A stretch of DNA of 64,000 nucleotides, from contig CP141138.1 in NCBI GenBank assembly GCA_035236585.1, positions 27,043,437-27,107,436 on the forward strand, in the 5' to 3' direction. Under the pieces are notes generated by a model, which made no database searches, had not been told where the DNA came from, and was given only the letters and a program-made list of their open reading frames with translations. Position 1 is the first letter of the stretch, and each line of letters opens with the position of its first letter. The translations under genes were made by a program, and so were the position numbers. Below, in pieces: positions 47,201 through 58,477 of this stretch. This stretch comes from Warburgia ugandensis (lineage: Eukaryota; Streptophyta; Magnoliopsida; Canellales; Canellaceae).

Positions 47201-50200
47201 CACCATGTTCATCATTCACTATAGTGACCTTAGCTCAACCTTTCATAAGGTTCCTATGAGCGTTTTAACTCTAAGTACTCTTTCTAATTGATTTTAATTA
47301 AATTCATGAACATTTAAAATGTCATTCATGAGATTTATTATTTTCCTAGTTTGGGCCAAGGATTTGATAATCCATATATTGTCCCCCTAACTATAGCCCT
47401 TACTAATATTAAGTCAAAGTCATTCACTCATCTTAATTGTCCATGAATCTCTACATTCCATTAGTTTCCATTTTTGGTGATTTATGCTCATCATCTCTTA
47501 ACAACTACTTAATAATTAAATCTATTAATAAAGTTTGAGAACAATTAAATCATAAACTTTAAGCATAAATCAAATATATGTTTAAACACCATATACTAAT
47601 ATGCTTCCTATGAATGTAACTTAACCTAATGGAATAAAACTATACTTAAACTAGCATGATTCTAAGTTATGAAATACATGAAATTTTACTACTAATCTAA
47701 TGGAATTATGCTAAAATCTCATATGTAAACTAACATGGCCCTAACATGATCCAACCTAATAACAAACTGATAACATATAGAACATAGCATAGTAACATTT
47801 AAGAATTTACAACATAAAGCACATTTACATTTCTATTATCAAATAAAAGATAATTAAACTAATTAGATTAAAATTATTAAAAACTTTTACTTATGATCCA
47901 ACGATTAGATCTTGGATCTTTTTCTTTTAATCAAGGGTTTTAATTAATTTTAGGGCTTTTACTCCATTAAGGTCCAAAGATCATATCCCTTTGTTTTTGT
48001 CATATTTAATCTATGATTTCAATGGATTCCATCATAATCCCATTCACTCAATCCATCCTAAGGGTTTGACCATACTTGATCTTATTGATCAAATGGGTCC
48101 CTTTGTATTTTTAGGATTTTTTTACCATAATGGGTAGATTCCTCATTTTATGTCAGATCGTTCAAAATAAATCATGGTTATTACTTGATTTTAACATTAT
48201 ATCATCATTAAGGTAGATCCCCAAGATCTTATTATCTCAAATCTTGGAAATTGGAAGCTTATTTCCTAAATATAGAAAGTTTCATGAAGAACTTTCTAAA
48301 TGTCATGATTTCAAAAGAAAATAGACATTACAAGCTTTCCATAGCTTCTTTTTTATCTCAATTTGGAGCTCAGATGACTCCACAATTGATAATTGAAGTT
48401 CACAGTCATTCTTAGGTTCCAGATTTAATCTGGGTCCAACAGAATGGATGGCTGGGATCAGTCAAGTAGATCCGGTTGGGCAGAACTATCCCCACACTCC
48501 CGTCACTGGGATGCATGCGGTAATGTGTTCCCCAGGACCGGCAGTGTCGCGGAAACATTTTGTCAGGACGGCATCGCATGTGGAGTGCGTACGTGCAGAC
48601 GCTCCCTCAGGGCGTGTTTTCGTGCGACGTCCCATAGCGGCGTCTCGGGAACCTAATCTTCTTAAGAAGATCAAACAGTCCATTTTGGACCATCTAATCA
48701 ATTCCTCTTCAATTACAGGCTCAAAACTTGATAAAAATTCTTGAAATTTCTACAAAAGGGGTTTTGGACGCTTCTGGATTGATTGGATGGCTTCAATTTT
48801 CCATCTGAGCCCTCCATTATCTAGAATTGAATGATTCTTACCCTTACTTGATTTTTATTATTTTTAACCTAAAATTAATTTTAGAAAAATAAAAATTATG
48901 TAAAATAACATGAAACAAGTGTGGAAAGGGTTTCCACCTACCTAATTGAAGAAAAACTTCGGTTTTGTAGTTCAAATTAAAAGAATACCCACTTGATGCT
49001 AAGATAGCCCTAGAAATATTTGTCTTGTGATTTTCTGTTGTTTGAGCCATTGGATCTTGAAATTGATTTGGGGGTTTTGTAGATAAGGTAGTCTAGGGTG
49101 GTATGGATGGTGGGATTTGTGAGTTTTTCTTTGGAACAGAGTGCCTAATTGAATTTAGGTCTCTGGTTCCAATCTAGAGAGAGGAGAGTGAAAGAAGAGA
49201 GATTTTGGGGAGTTTTGGAAATTCGGGCAGGAATCTATATTTGGTTTTTCAGGGTAAGCAAGATGATTTCGTGAAAATTTTAATGAACATTTTTGGAGGG
49301 GTATTTATAGGTGTTTTACATTTTTCATAATTACTTGTAATAATTATGTTTAATTCTTTTGAATATTAAATTAACATTGGATCCTCCAGTACCACCTCCT
49401 TCTCCACTAGCAACTAGTAGTGGTTTGGCCACTCATTACATGTTTTCTAGCCGTTGGATTCGTTTGTGGGACCCACAGGGGTGTGAAAGGACCATTTTGC
49501 CCTTTTATGGAGAAAAATACATTTTATTCTCCCAAACTCTAAATTGAGCGTACTTAGTGGCGTTGGAATCATATTTCTGAGTACATTCTAAATATTGATG
49601 TCTTAGTTCTCGGTTATGGGTAAAATTATCATTTTACCCTTTTATTCATAAAAATGAAGAAAATTAAAGATTTTTCATTTTAACTCGGAATTAAACGTAC
49701 TTAGTGTCATTAAGATCGGTTTTTTGAGTACATTCATAATTTCTAAGTTTTAAATCATGTTTTAATCTACATCAAAAAAGAATTTCTAATAACCTAATAT
49801 TCTAGCCTGAAATTTCTGACATCTCAAACTTTATTGATTTTCCCAATCAATTTACAAAAAATGGGTTATTATAGATTTCTTCTACTTTCTGATGAAATTT
49901 TACAATGAAACTTGTTACTTAGAACAGTTTGATATCAATAAATTCAATTGTATAGTTAGATTTCAAATCAAGATAATAAAAATTATAACATTCAATCACA
50001 AACATAGGCTTTCACCAACTTGCACAATAGTACCTTTTAAGATTATTTCATAAAACTAAACAAATCCAACCATTAAATTTCAAAAAAATTTATGTAAAAG
50101 TTTTCTATCTCAAATAAAAATGTAAGCATAGGATTAGATAATTCAAAAACTTATCAAATAGACCAAACTAAAGGTGTAAAACTTTAAGTAACTCATTGTT

Positions 50201-50443
50201 ACTATTCATGCGAACAGTAGTAATTAACTAGCTTTAATCAACTCAAGTTACAAAATTTGGAATGAAAATTGGAGATCAAGCATCTAAGTCTTCTTCTACT
50301 TAATATCTTCTATTTAATGAAGTAAATTTCAGAGATTTTTGTCATGCATCAACACAAAAATTGTTGTGCAGAAGTACCCTTATTCACCAACATGTGCTTG
50401 CACAATTCATCTTCTTCAACCTCCGTTTTTATTTGAATTTTGA

Positions 50444-50474
<31 letters not shown>

Positions 50475-51046
50475 TCACTCTATCTTCGATCTAGTTTTTA
50501 TAGATGATGGGAAGTCAATTTAAATTAAATTTTTAGTAATTTTCATCTCTATTCTCTTTCCTTTTCTCAAAAGAATTCTAAATAAACTAAATTTCATATT
50601 TTTAACTTAGTTTCCTATTAAGAAACTATTTCTTCTTTCTTCATTCTTTTCACTTTCCATCATTAAACATAAAATCCCTTAACATTCTCAATTCTTTTGT
50701 GCTCGTGGTTTGGACTTGATGCTTAAGAATTGAACTGGAGTCTTTGCTTCTTAATTTTGATCTAGATAATTTGAATTGATCTAAGCTGTCCATTTTAATC
50801 TAAGCTTGATAGGAGATCTATGATGTTGATCGGCTTGATCTAACTACATGGGTCTTGATCTACCAATTATGAAACAAAGAAAACAACCTAATTAGTACTA
50901 TACAACATTTGATTTTATACACACTTACCTCAGACCATCATCTAACCTTGAAAATTTACCAAATTGTAGCTAGATTATAAAAATTTTAAATGATATATTT
51001 TTCATATAAGTTTCTAAATAATATCTTAAAAATATATCAAAAGTCA
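44216..51046 (-). repeat. 5' LTR of the Tat/Athila-type element, split by a 4.96-kb insertion
   Basis: Starts TGTTGATTGTTTTCACAAG at 44216 and runs to AAAAGTCA at 51046, interrupted at 44917-49873. Without the insertion it is about 1.87 kb, against 1.71 kb for the 3' LTR. The difference includes ~97 extra bp near 50770-50870 and a poly-T run at 50447-50475. Confidence 0.8.
44917..49873 (-). mobile_element. LTR-type insertion N1 (4,957 bp), TSD GATTT, solo-LTR or LARD-like
   Basis: It interrupts the Tat/Athila 5' LTR; GATTT stands at 44912-44916 and 49874-49878. In plus orientation it begins TGTGATGACCTGGG and ends GGGTTATTATA, i.e. TGTAATAACC-like (mutated) on the minus strand. A minus-strand TATAAATA at 49302-49309 lies ~570 bp inside that end, as expected for an LTR read on the minus strand. 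A GC-rich block occurs at about 48440-48650 and a 13-bp-arm hairpin at 45346-45379. No paired internal LTRs or transposon proteins were found, so it is either a very long solo LTR or a non-coding LTR element. Confidence 0.7.
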
Positions 51047-51669
51047 TGATAAATGAGGGTAATTTATACAATAATGGACTCTTAACAATACCTAAGTAGG
51101 ATCGAAATAACAATCCCTCTAGTTAGTTAATAGCTAACCTAGAATCCACACTTGAAGGCTTCATCTTCTTCTCTTAAAGGTGGCTTCAAGTTCCAACTAT
51201 TTAAAACTATATTGAGGAAGAGAGTTCTAGGGTTTTTCCAACTTGAGAAGACACCTAAGGGGTGCATTTCTCATTCCCCTCTTAGCTCCCTCTAAGGTAT
51301 TATTTATAAAGGGAGGGCTCCATAAGTCAATGTCAATTAGAAAACTTCAAGCCCTAATTAAACTCAACTAACTCAATAGATGTGACCTTTTAAGAGAATG
51401 TTTAAATGTTATATCTGTTTCCTACTTGGGAATACTTTCCTAATTGGATCCCAACTCTCCCAAAATACTATATGGTATTTTTTACCAAGTGAAGACATAA
51501 TATAGCATCAAGCAAATCCAAGCACTAATAACCATATATGACCCATATAAGAAGATTAATTATATATGTACCCTTACAAGTAAATTATTATTATACCCTC
51601 CCACTATTCTATATTCACATGTGAAACCTATATGGGGGTCTAGACATATTTTTCCCTAGACTTGTCACA
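51047..51669 (-). mobile_element. LTR-like segment with TATA box, no TSD
   Basis: In plus orientation it starts TGATAAATGAGGG and ends GACTTGTCACA. The minus strand has TATAAATA at 51308-51301 followed by a plausible leader. It directly abuts the end of the Tat/Athila 5' LTR, and flanks AGTCA and TTAGT do not match, so the junction may be a recombination or truncation point rather than a simple insertion. Confidence 0.4.
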
Positions 51670-51799
51670 TTAGTACAACTAAGTGCAATGGGCCCCTTCT
51701 TTGAATGAACTTCAAAATACTTTTGGAAAATTCCTTTTGAAAATTATCTTCCTTCAAGTACATATAATAAAATCAATATTATACAAAAAAGCTAAGTGT

Positions 51800-51803
<4 letters not shown>

Positions 51804-51897
<94 letters not shown>

Positions 51898-51920
51898 AGA
51901 AGAAGAAGAAGAAGAAGAAG
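51804..51920 (+). repeat. (AG)n then (GAA)n microsatellite
   Basis: About 45 AG units (51804-51894) pass directly into nine GAA/AAG units (to 51920). Arg/Glu and Leu/Ser open frames across it are artefacts. Confidence 0.97.
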
Positions 51921-52120
51921 ATTGAGAAGATCACAAGATAGACACATGTGGTAATATAGGATCACCTCAAATAGAGCTAGGAATAAGCCATTAAGGCATA
52001 ACTGGCCATTAAAAACCATCCAATCTACAATAAGTAATGAGTAAGGGATCCAGAAATATACATCTATGTGAAGACAATGCAATAATAGGAAAAAAAAAAT
52101 AAAATAGAAGCTCATGTTCT

Positions 52121-52639
52121 TCATCTAATACTAAGATCATCAAGTTTCACATCCTCCTTTGCGAGGTCATCCACACTAGAATTAGATGTGATGAAAAGTA
52201 ATCTCTTACCTACTAATATCTACTTTAATTTTATCAACCAACAACCACAAATGCAATGGGATTTTATCATTAGTTTTCGGTCAATGACATTTACAGTGTC
52301 ACCTTTGAAAGTAAGCAGTTGAAGCATTGCTTCCTTCCAAATTTGAATAATACTACAAATTGAAAGAGTTCAGCTTCGTTTGAATCACTCAAATAGATAA
52401 GCCCAGCATAATAAAAAAATGACAATGCTAGGGTCATCATGAAGCAGCTTGCCAATTCCTGAGGTCCTGAGTTGCTACAACATGCTCCATTGAAGTTCAA
52501 CTTAAAGCTTCATTGAGAAGGAGTGTACCATGTAGTTGTAGACTTGTCTTGTTGCCTTACTTTTAAGGATATTTCCAACCATTTCTTGATGATTTGATTG
52601 ATTCAAAGTTGAAGCCCAACTAGCTACACTATAAATAAT
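52121..52639 (-). pseudogene. L1-type LINE ORF2 end with RNase H-like domain (downstream part)
   Basis: On the minus strand: YSVASWASTLNQSNHQEMV, then LNFNGACCSNSGP, NEAELFQF and SVDDLAKEDVKLDDLSIR before a stop at 52123-52121. The FxGAxxxNxGP, NxAEL and DxLAKEG-type motifs are those of the RNase H domain at the C-terminus of plant L1 ORF2. The frame is broken. It continues the L1 sequence at 62879-64000 across the copia insertion. Confidence 0.8.
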
Positions 52640-53240
52640 CTTCTTGTTGGGTTCCGTAGTACCCACTAAGTAAATAACGGTAACTTCAAGAAACTAAGCA
52701 AAATGGGTAAATAAGTGGTAAATAAGGACACCTAGATTTTTTGTGAAAAACCCTCCAATAAGGAGATAAAAACTAAGGGGTGCACTGAGAAAAATCTCCA
52801 CTATAATAAAGAACTTACAAGGAATGATGGCCTCAAATTTCACCCAAAATTTTGAGACACCCACAAACAAGAGAGCTACAGAGAAACAATTGGATGAATA
52901 ACAAAGCCTAATAATTTACCCTCACAAATTTCCTATACTCATAAGGTATGGAAACACCTCTCACAAACACACCCCAAAATTTGCTTAGTATCCTCTCTGT
53001 GCAGTTCTCAGCTTTGTTGCTCTCACTCTGATGACAGGATGTCCGCATGAACTCCTCTATTTATAGGAGTCTTTTGAGCCTCATTTATTGGAACTGTTGG
53101 CTAGCCCATTGATTGGGCATGCAAGTTTTGGACTCGTTGTTCATGGCCGGCGCCACATCAATGGAGTCAGTTGGCCAGTGCTTCTTCCTTTGATGATTGT
53201 ATCTACATTTGTTGAAAAAAATAGAGGCAAAATCATCTTT

Positions 53241-56200
53241 TGTAATATATGTAAATTTTCACACATAATTAAGTTATACTATTAGAGAATTTTATGAAAA
53301 TTAGAAAATTGAGTTTTTAAGAAATTAATAATTATAGAGACCTAATTAAGAGTTGAAACATAGATGATTAGATAGTGCTAGAAAAATGAAATCCAACAAC
53401 ACTAAGAACGCCTAAAATGGAGTTTGGATGAAAAAGTTATGAGCATTTTGGTAAATTTTCAAATTGGTTGGGGGCATTTACTCATTTTTAAAACAGAAAA
53501 TACTAGAAACATAAGGTACATTTTGATAACAGAACTCCCCTTCATCATACTGCATGTACGGCATGCTGCAGATGGCGCAACACTGCTGTAGTCGTCCTCG
53601 TTCTGTTGAGTCTCACTAATAAACACCTTGCTCTCCCTTCTCCTTCTTCAACGAAAAACTCTTCCCACACGAAAATTACCCCACAGGTAAATTTCTTTCC
53701 TCTTCCTCTTCCTCTCCTTTTTTTTTTTTTTCTCATCCCCATGCTGATAGACTAGTTTTTCCAGCCAGTAGAGTTTCGTCGGAGAAAACTGTGAAAAGGA
53801 AGGAACAAGTCATGCCCTTTGTCCCCAATGGACATTGCACCCAAGACTCACCTTGGCAGATGTGCACCAGAATGCATGTGCAAGGGGCAACCGCATGCAT
53901 GTGGGCGCCAAGTTGTCATTAATGGCAGTGATAGGACATGAGTGTATCTTGTTGACAAAGATGCACCTGCATGTGTCCTGGCGATTGAGACGCACACACA
54001 TGCAACCCAGATGTGTGCCATGGATGCGATGCATCCCAATAATGCTTTTTACTATTTGATCTAGATTTTTTTATCTAAATGATTTATTTTGAACTGAAAC
54101 AAAAATATTCAATTATGCAAGCAATATAAACCCGATTTTTGGTCTGAGACATCCGTTGGATTCATCTCAATGATACATACCTAATTTTGAGGTGAAAAGC
54201 CTATATTTGACAACATTTTGACTTGAGTAAAACCTAAAAATCTTAGGATGAGCTAGATCAGCCAGATCAAAGGGTGATCATGCCTTAGAAATTGATCTAC
54301 TAGATGATCTAATAAATGGATTGAGGGATTTAATAGTCAAATCACATAAATTGACCTAGATTATGATCCAAACCATTGAATGAGGTAAGAACCATAGCTT
54401 TGATTGATCATAGAATGATCTGACTATCAAATCATTAGATTGATTATTAGTACACCTGTGGATCTTAGAAAACACTATGAATATGATGGATTGAGGTATA
54501 TGAAATATCCAGAGGATGTTTAGAACGATCCAACAATTGGATCATCTTAGAAAATATATATTAAGTAAAAATTAAACTTTACAAGTCATCAAGACTATTG
54601 ATCTAATCTATTAGGACCAGATCTGACCATGGGAGAAAGACAAGTGATAGACATTGATCATAGTGGATTGATAGAAATAGAGTGATCTAGACCTTCAAAT
54701 TGTAACCTAAGATCAAGATCAATGACTAGACCATGGATTAAGGGAAGTCAAACTTTAATAAGTGATGAATGTTGAGTGATGAGTGATTGATTGTGTGTGT
54801 GGTTTGTACAGGTGCATCATACCATATTAATTTGAGAGGCAGGATGCTTGAGAGAGTTGGCTCTTACTGAGGTAGGTGATGACATTTGATATTGATAAAT
54901 TTTTCATAAAAAATGATGGATGTTCATTTAATGATTTCTCAAATATCGATGATTAGATGCATGTCTAATTGACCTTATAATTTTGCGATTACCCTTTCTC
55001 ATGTATGGCTTATATTTATTCATGGTCATTCTAATTTGTATATTTTCCATGGACTATCATTATTTGGATATCATGGTGCTTTGATTTATTTGCTTTACTG
55101 GAATTATTATCCATGGGTTTATTGAAGAGACTTGGTGGTTAGTCCTTCAACAGCTAACCTTGGGGTGAGGGTAGTGCTTGGGGATGGCAAGCTGCAGGCG
55201 CTCTTGTATTTTGTGCATTGAATATGTGTGACGACCCAGGTTTTCCCATGCATTTTTAAATGCAATATGTGTGCCCAGCGTCTTTTGGGCACTCCAGCGT
55301 CTTTTGATAACCCTCAAAGACATGCAATCTTTCAAAAACTCAATGCTCGCAAATCATGCAATATATGCATTTGTTTGCAAAACATATCTATGTATAATGT
55401 ATATGCAATTATTTGCAAAGCATATCTATGCATCAAGCATTTATCATATGTATGTTGAATTAAGTAATGCTAAATAAGTTATATAACTTATACTTAAAAC
55501 ATGCATAAAACAATCATGGCTCTTTTAAAAAGTCTAGTAGCGATAGAGCACCTACCTGGATAGGTCACGCTAACCCTCGTACGCTCCTGAGCATGGTTTG
55601 GGGAATCAAGGTTAGTTTGGCCTATATTTTATGGGTTTTAGAGTGGTTGGTCTTATTACTTAGGCATTAGGGGTCCATCCCTATGCCTATGGGTGTCCTA
55701 AGGTCCTAATTGGGCCTTGACATCCTCAGTTTTCCAAAGGTCTAGTGGCCACGCGCCACCATCCTATTCTAAGGGTCATGCACACATTTTATTGGACCTT
55801 GATCAAGGATTTTATAGTTTGGGTGTGTCTATGTCGTCGACACGGACACAATGCCTTTTACGGTGCCTTAATCGGAGCTCTAGATCTCAAGTTATAAGCT
55901 TTTTAGTGTCACATGTACACAAGGACCTTAAGAGTGAAAAGGCGGAATGCTAGCGCGCTGCACGTTAGTGGCATGCGCCTCAGCTTCCTTAAGAAATGGA
56001 AAATCCCAAATTTCTAGCACGCCGTGCATTTGTAGCATGCACCTCAGCGGGCGCGTCTACAAACGCGCTGAACTTTCTGCCCAGTTTTTCATTTTGCGAG
56101 CGCGTCCACTCTTCGAACGTGGTCGACGTGTCCTGTGCGGTAAAGAGCGTTTTGCTCGTTGGGGGACCGAGGCGTCCTCAGGACACCCTGGTTCGACCTT

Positions 56201-58196
56201 GTCAAACCAGTGTGGCCCAGGGAATGTCCCTGGGTCCTTGGTGACTCTCTAGGGCTCTATTTTGCATGATTTTTCATGCAAAAACTTAGGGAAACTAAGC
56301 CTAGGACTACTGTGAAGACGGGTTTTGAGGGATCTTGGGCATACCTGGCTCGTTGCTGGGTTTTTCTCCTCATTTCTCCTCTTGGCGGCTTCTCCAAAAT
56401 GGGTTTTCCTCAAGCTTTTGGGCTGCCATTAGAGGCGCCCAAGAGCTCTATTTATAGAGCTATAAAAGGGTTCTGGAGGGGGCTCTCACCGCCCCTGAAT
56501 GGCGGTGGAGAAACCTCAAGAATAGCGGTGATTTCTCCTCCAATCACTGCCGTTCTAGAACCCTCTAGGAGGTTGAAGATGAAGGGTGCCCGTATCAAAA
56601 TGGGCCCCTGTGTTTTACAGGCTAAATCCGTTTTTTTAATAAAAATTACATTTTTGCCCCTGAACTTCAAAGGGCCATAACTTGCTCATTTTAACTCCGT
56701 TTTGGGTGATTTTGGTCTTGTTGGATTCCTTTTTCTGATACACACCTAATGGTACCATTTTTAGGACCAATTTTTTTGGGTTCAGTCAAGGTGAATAGTG
56801 AAATGACTAAAATGCCCTTATCTTCAAAAACTGAACTTTTCATTTCTTACTTGAGATTTTAATATTACAAGATTGGAGTCATTACAATATGACTTATTAT
56901 TGCTTATTTTGGGATAACAAGTAGAATTTGCATTTGCATGAATTTATTGGGGGTGCTTTCACCTGGTGGACAATGTGCTTGAAGGGTTGTAGGATTGGCC
57001 ACCTACCCTCTGACTTGATGAGATGACTACACACTCGCCCCACAGATGGGAAAAAATTGTAGAGAGTGGTAGCATGTGTAATCCTTGCTATGGCTCCGAT
57101 GGTCAGCCATGCGGGATAGACGCTTAGTCTCCTGTTTTGGTGTGAATGGGGAGCGGTACGACCTGGGAGTTGGTTACCACTGTAACATGGCGACCATATG
57201 TTTGTTGACATTTCTGCTGCATTATGAGTATTACTGGGATTGATATATCTGTATGTACCCATAATGTGATGACGCGTGGAGGATTGGTATGAGTACTCAT
57301 GACTAGATGTGAGACTATGTGGTACACTCAATGGATACAAGTGGGTTGTGTGCCCTTCTATTCATGATATGCACTTGTGTTTTGAAATTATGGATTTCAT
57401 TATACTTGGTATTATCATATTTATGACCTGTATTTTATACCATATTATGCATATTATGTTGATTTGACTCATGTTATTATTATGATTTAGACGATATCTT
57501 ACATGCCATACTAGTTTCTAGTTTTGATATGAATTATATGTTGATACTGTTTTGGTGTATGAAGCTTGGCTATTTGGTTTTATACTATTATTGCATCCAT
57601 AAGTTTTATTATGAGATCATGCATTTTATCTGTTGCATTATCGATGTCCATTTGTTGAATATTAAATGTCTATATACCTACATAAGCAATATCTTGCTAA
57701 GGAATTAATGTTTTTCTTACAATGCCTCAAACATAGATTAGGATACCAGGAAGAGCTAACAGGTGAAAAATCATTAAATGCCGCAGGGATCTCTATAACA
57801 TTCTAAGACTATCACACTTATGTACATAGTTGACTTGTCATTATTTTGGACTTGTATATGGGCTATATATATATATATATATGTTTAAATGTTTCCTTAC
57901 ACTTATTGTAGACTAGTGGACTTAGTTTCATAGGTGGATGTTGAGTCATGATGAATATCTTTGTAGTTTTTTATACAGTTAGACATGACACATTTCTTGT
58001 CATGTGTTGACATCATTTCTTTCATTTGTATTTTCTCATGGATTGTTTGACACCTTGAGGTTTGAAAAATGCATTGTTACTTAGATTTTCATACTTTGGA
58101 AATAGTTTTAAATTTAAGGATATTTGAAAAGGGATTTGCCTATTTTATATTTATGATATGTGTGTGTATTTGGTGTTTTAAAATTTGGGCATCACA
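53241..58196 (+). mobile_element. LTR-type insertion N2 (4,956 bp including N3), TSD TCTTT
   Basis: Begins TGTAATATATG and ends GGGCATCACA; TCTTT stands at 53236-53240 and 58197-58201. It interrupts the copia 3' LTR. Without N3 it is about 3.29 kb. Its start region contains AACACTAAGAACGCC and GGAGTTTGG, comparable with CCACTAAGTACGC and AGAGTTTGG in the matching (minus-strand) start of N1, so N1 and N2 look like diverged members of one group in opposite orientations. A GC-rich block lies at about 53820-54030. No coding domain or paired LTR was seen. Confidence 0.75.
55227..56886 (-). mobile_element. LTR-type insertion N3 (1,660 bp), TSD ATATG, solo-LTR-like
   Basis: In plus orientation TGTGACGACCCAGG ... 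GGAGTCATTACA, flanked by ATATG at 55222-55226 and 56887-56891. On the minus strand it starts TGTAATGACTCC, has TATAAATA at 56456-56449 (~430 bp in) and a GC-rich block near 55930-56150, and ends CCTGGGTCGTCACA. The same layout (TGTAAT start, TATA, GC-rich block, TCACA end) is seen in N1. No internal domain is present, so a solo LTR is likely. It lies inside N2. Confidence 0.75.
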
Positions 58197-58477
58197 TCTT
58201 TGGACTTTACTTCTCCTGTGGATGTATGTACATGGGTTGGACCCCATCAAATCACCCCCTTCAGGCCCATCAACTAAAGGAGACTTCATGTGGACTCCTT
58301 GCATGAGCCTATACCGGCCAGCTCCCTGCATAACTCAAACTTGTCTAGAGGCATTACCTTCATCATCATATCTGAAGGGTTTCTTTATGTGGAAACCTTT
58401 TTAAGCTACAAAGACTTATCTTTCACCTTTTTGCATATCCAATGATATCTTACATCAATGTGCTTTGTCCTTGAATG

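Larger units (their letters stand above)
37062..51046 (-). mobile_element. Gag-only Ty3/gypsy Tat/Athila-type element with two later insertions
   Basis: Two homologous direct LTRs frame a region with gag-like but no pol sequence. The order on the minus strand is 5' LTR (51046-44216, split), primer-binding region, gag remnants (about 42930-40740), noncoding sequence, and 3' LTR (38772-37062). Next to the 5' LTR the minus strand reads TTTTGCACTATTGTCGGGGA, a decayed form of the TTGGCGCCGTTGYCGGGGA block typical of Tat/Athila elements. Insertions are an RTE at 41578-42234 and an LTR-type element at 44917-49873. No target duplication was found for the whole element; the outer end of its 5' LTR appears to be cut at 51046. 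Lacking pol, it must have been mobilised in trans. Confidence 0.75.
52645..58259 (-). repeat. 3' LTR of the copia element, split by nested insertions
   Basis: Two parts, 52645-53240 and 58202-58259, join to give an LTR of about 654 bp that aligns with 62236-62873 end to end. The break, at CATCTTT, carries the TCTTT duplication of insertion N2. Confidence 0.9.

Noticed and set aside
48444..48744. GC-rich open frames inside N1
   Set aside because: Their length follows from local GC content. They have no known domain and lie inside a non-coding LTR-type element.
56276..56680. 134-codon plus-strand frame inside N3
   Set aside because: It lies in the promoter-leader part of an LTR-like element and has no recognisable domain.
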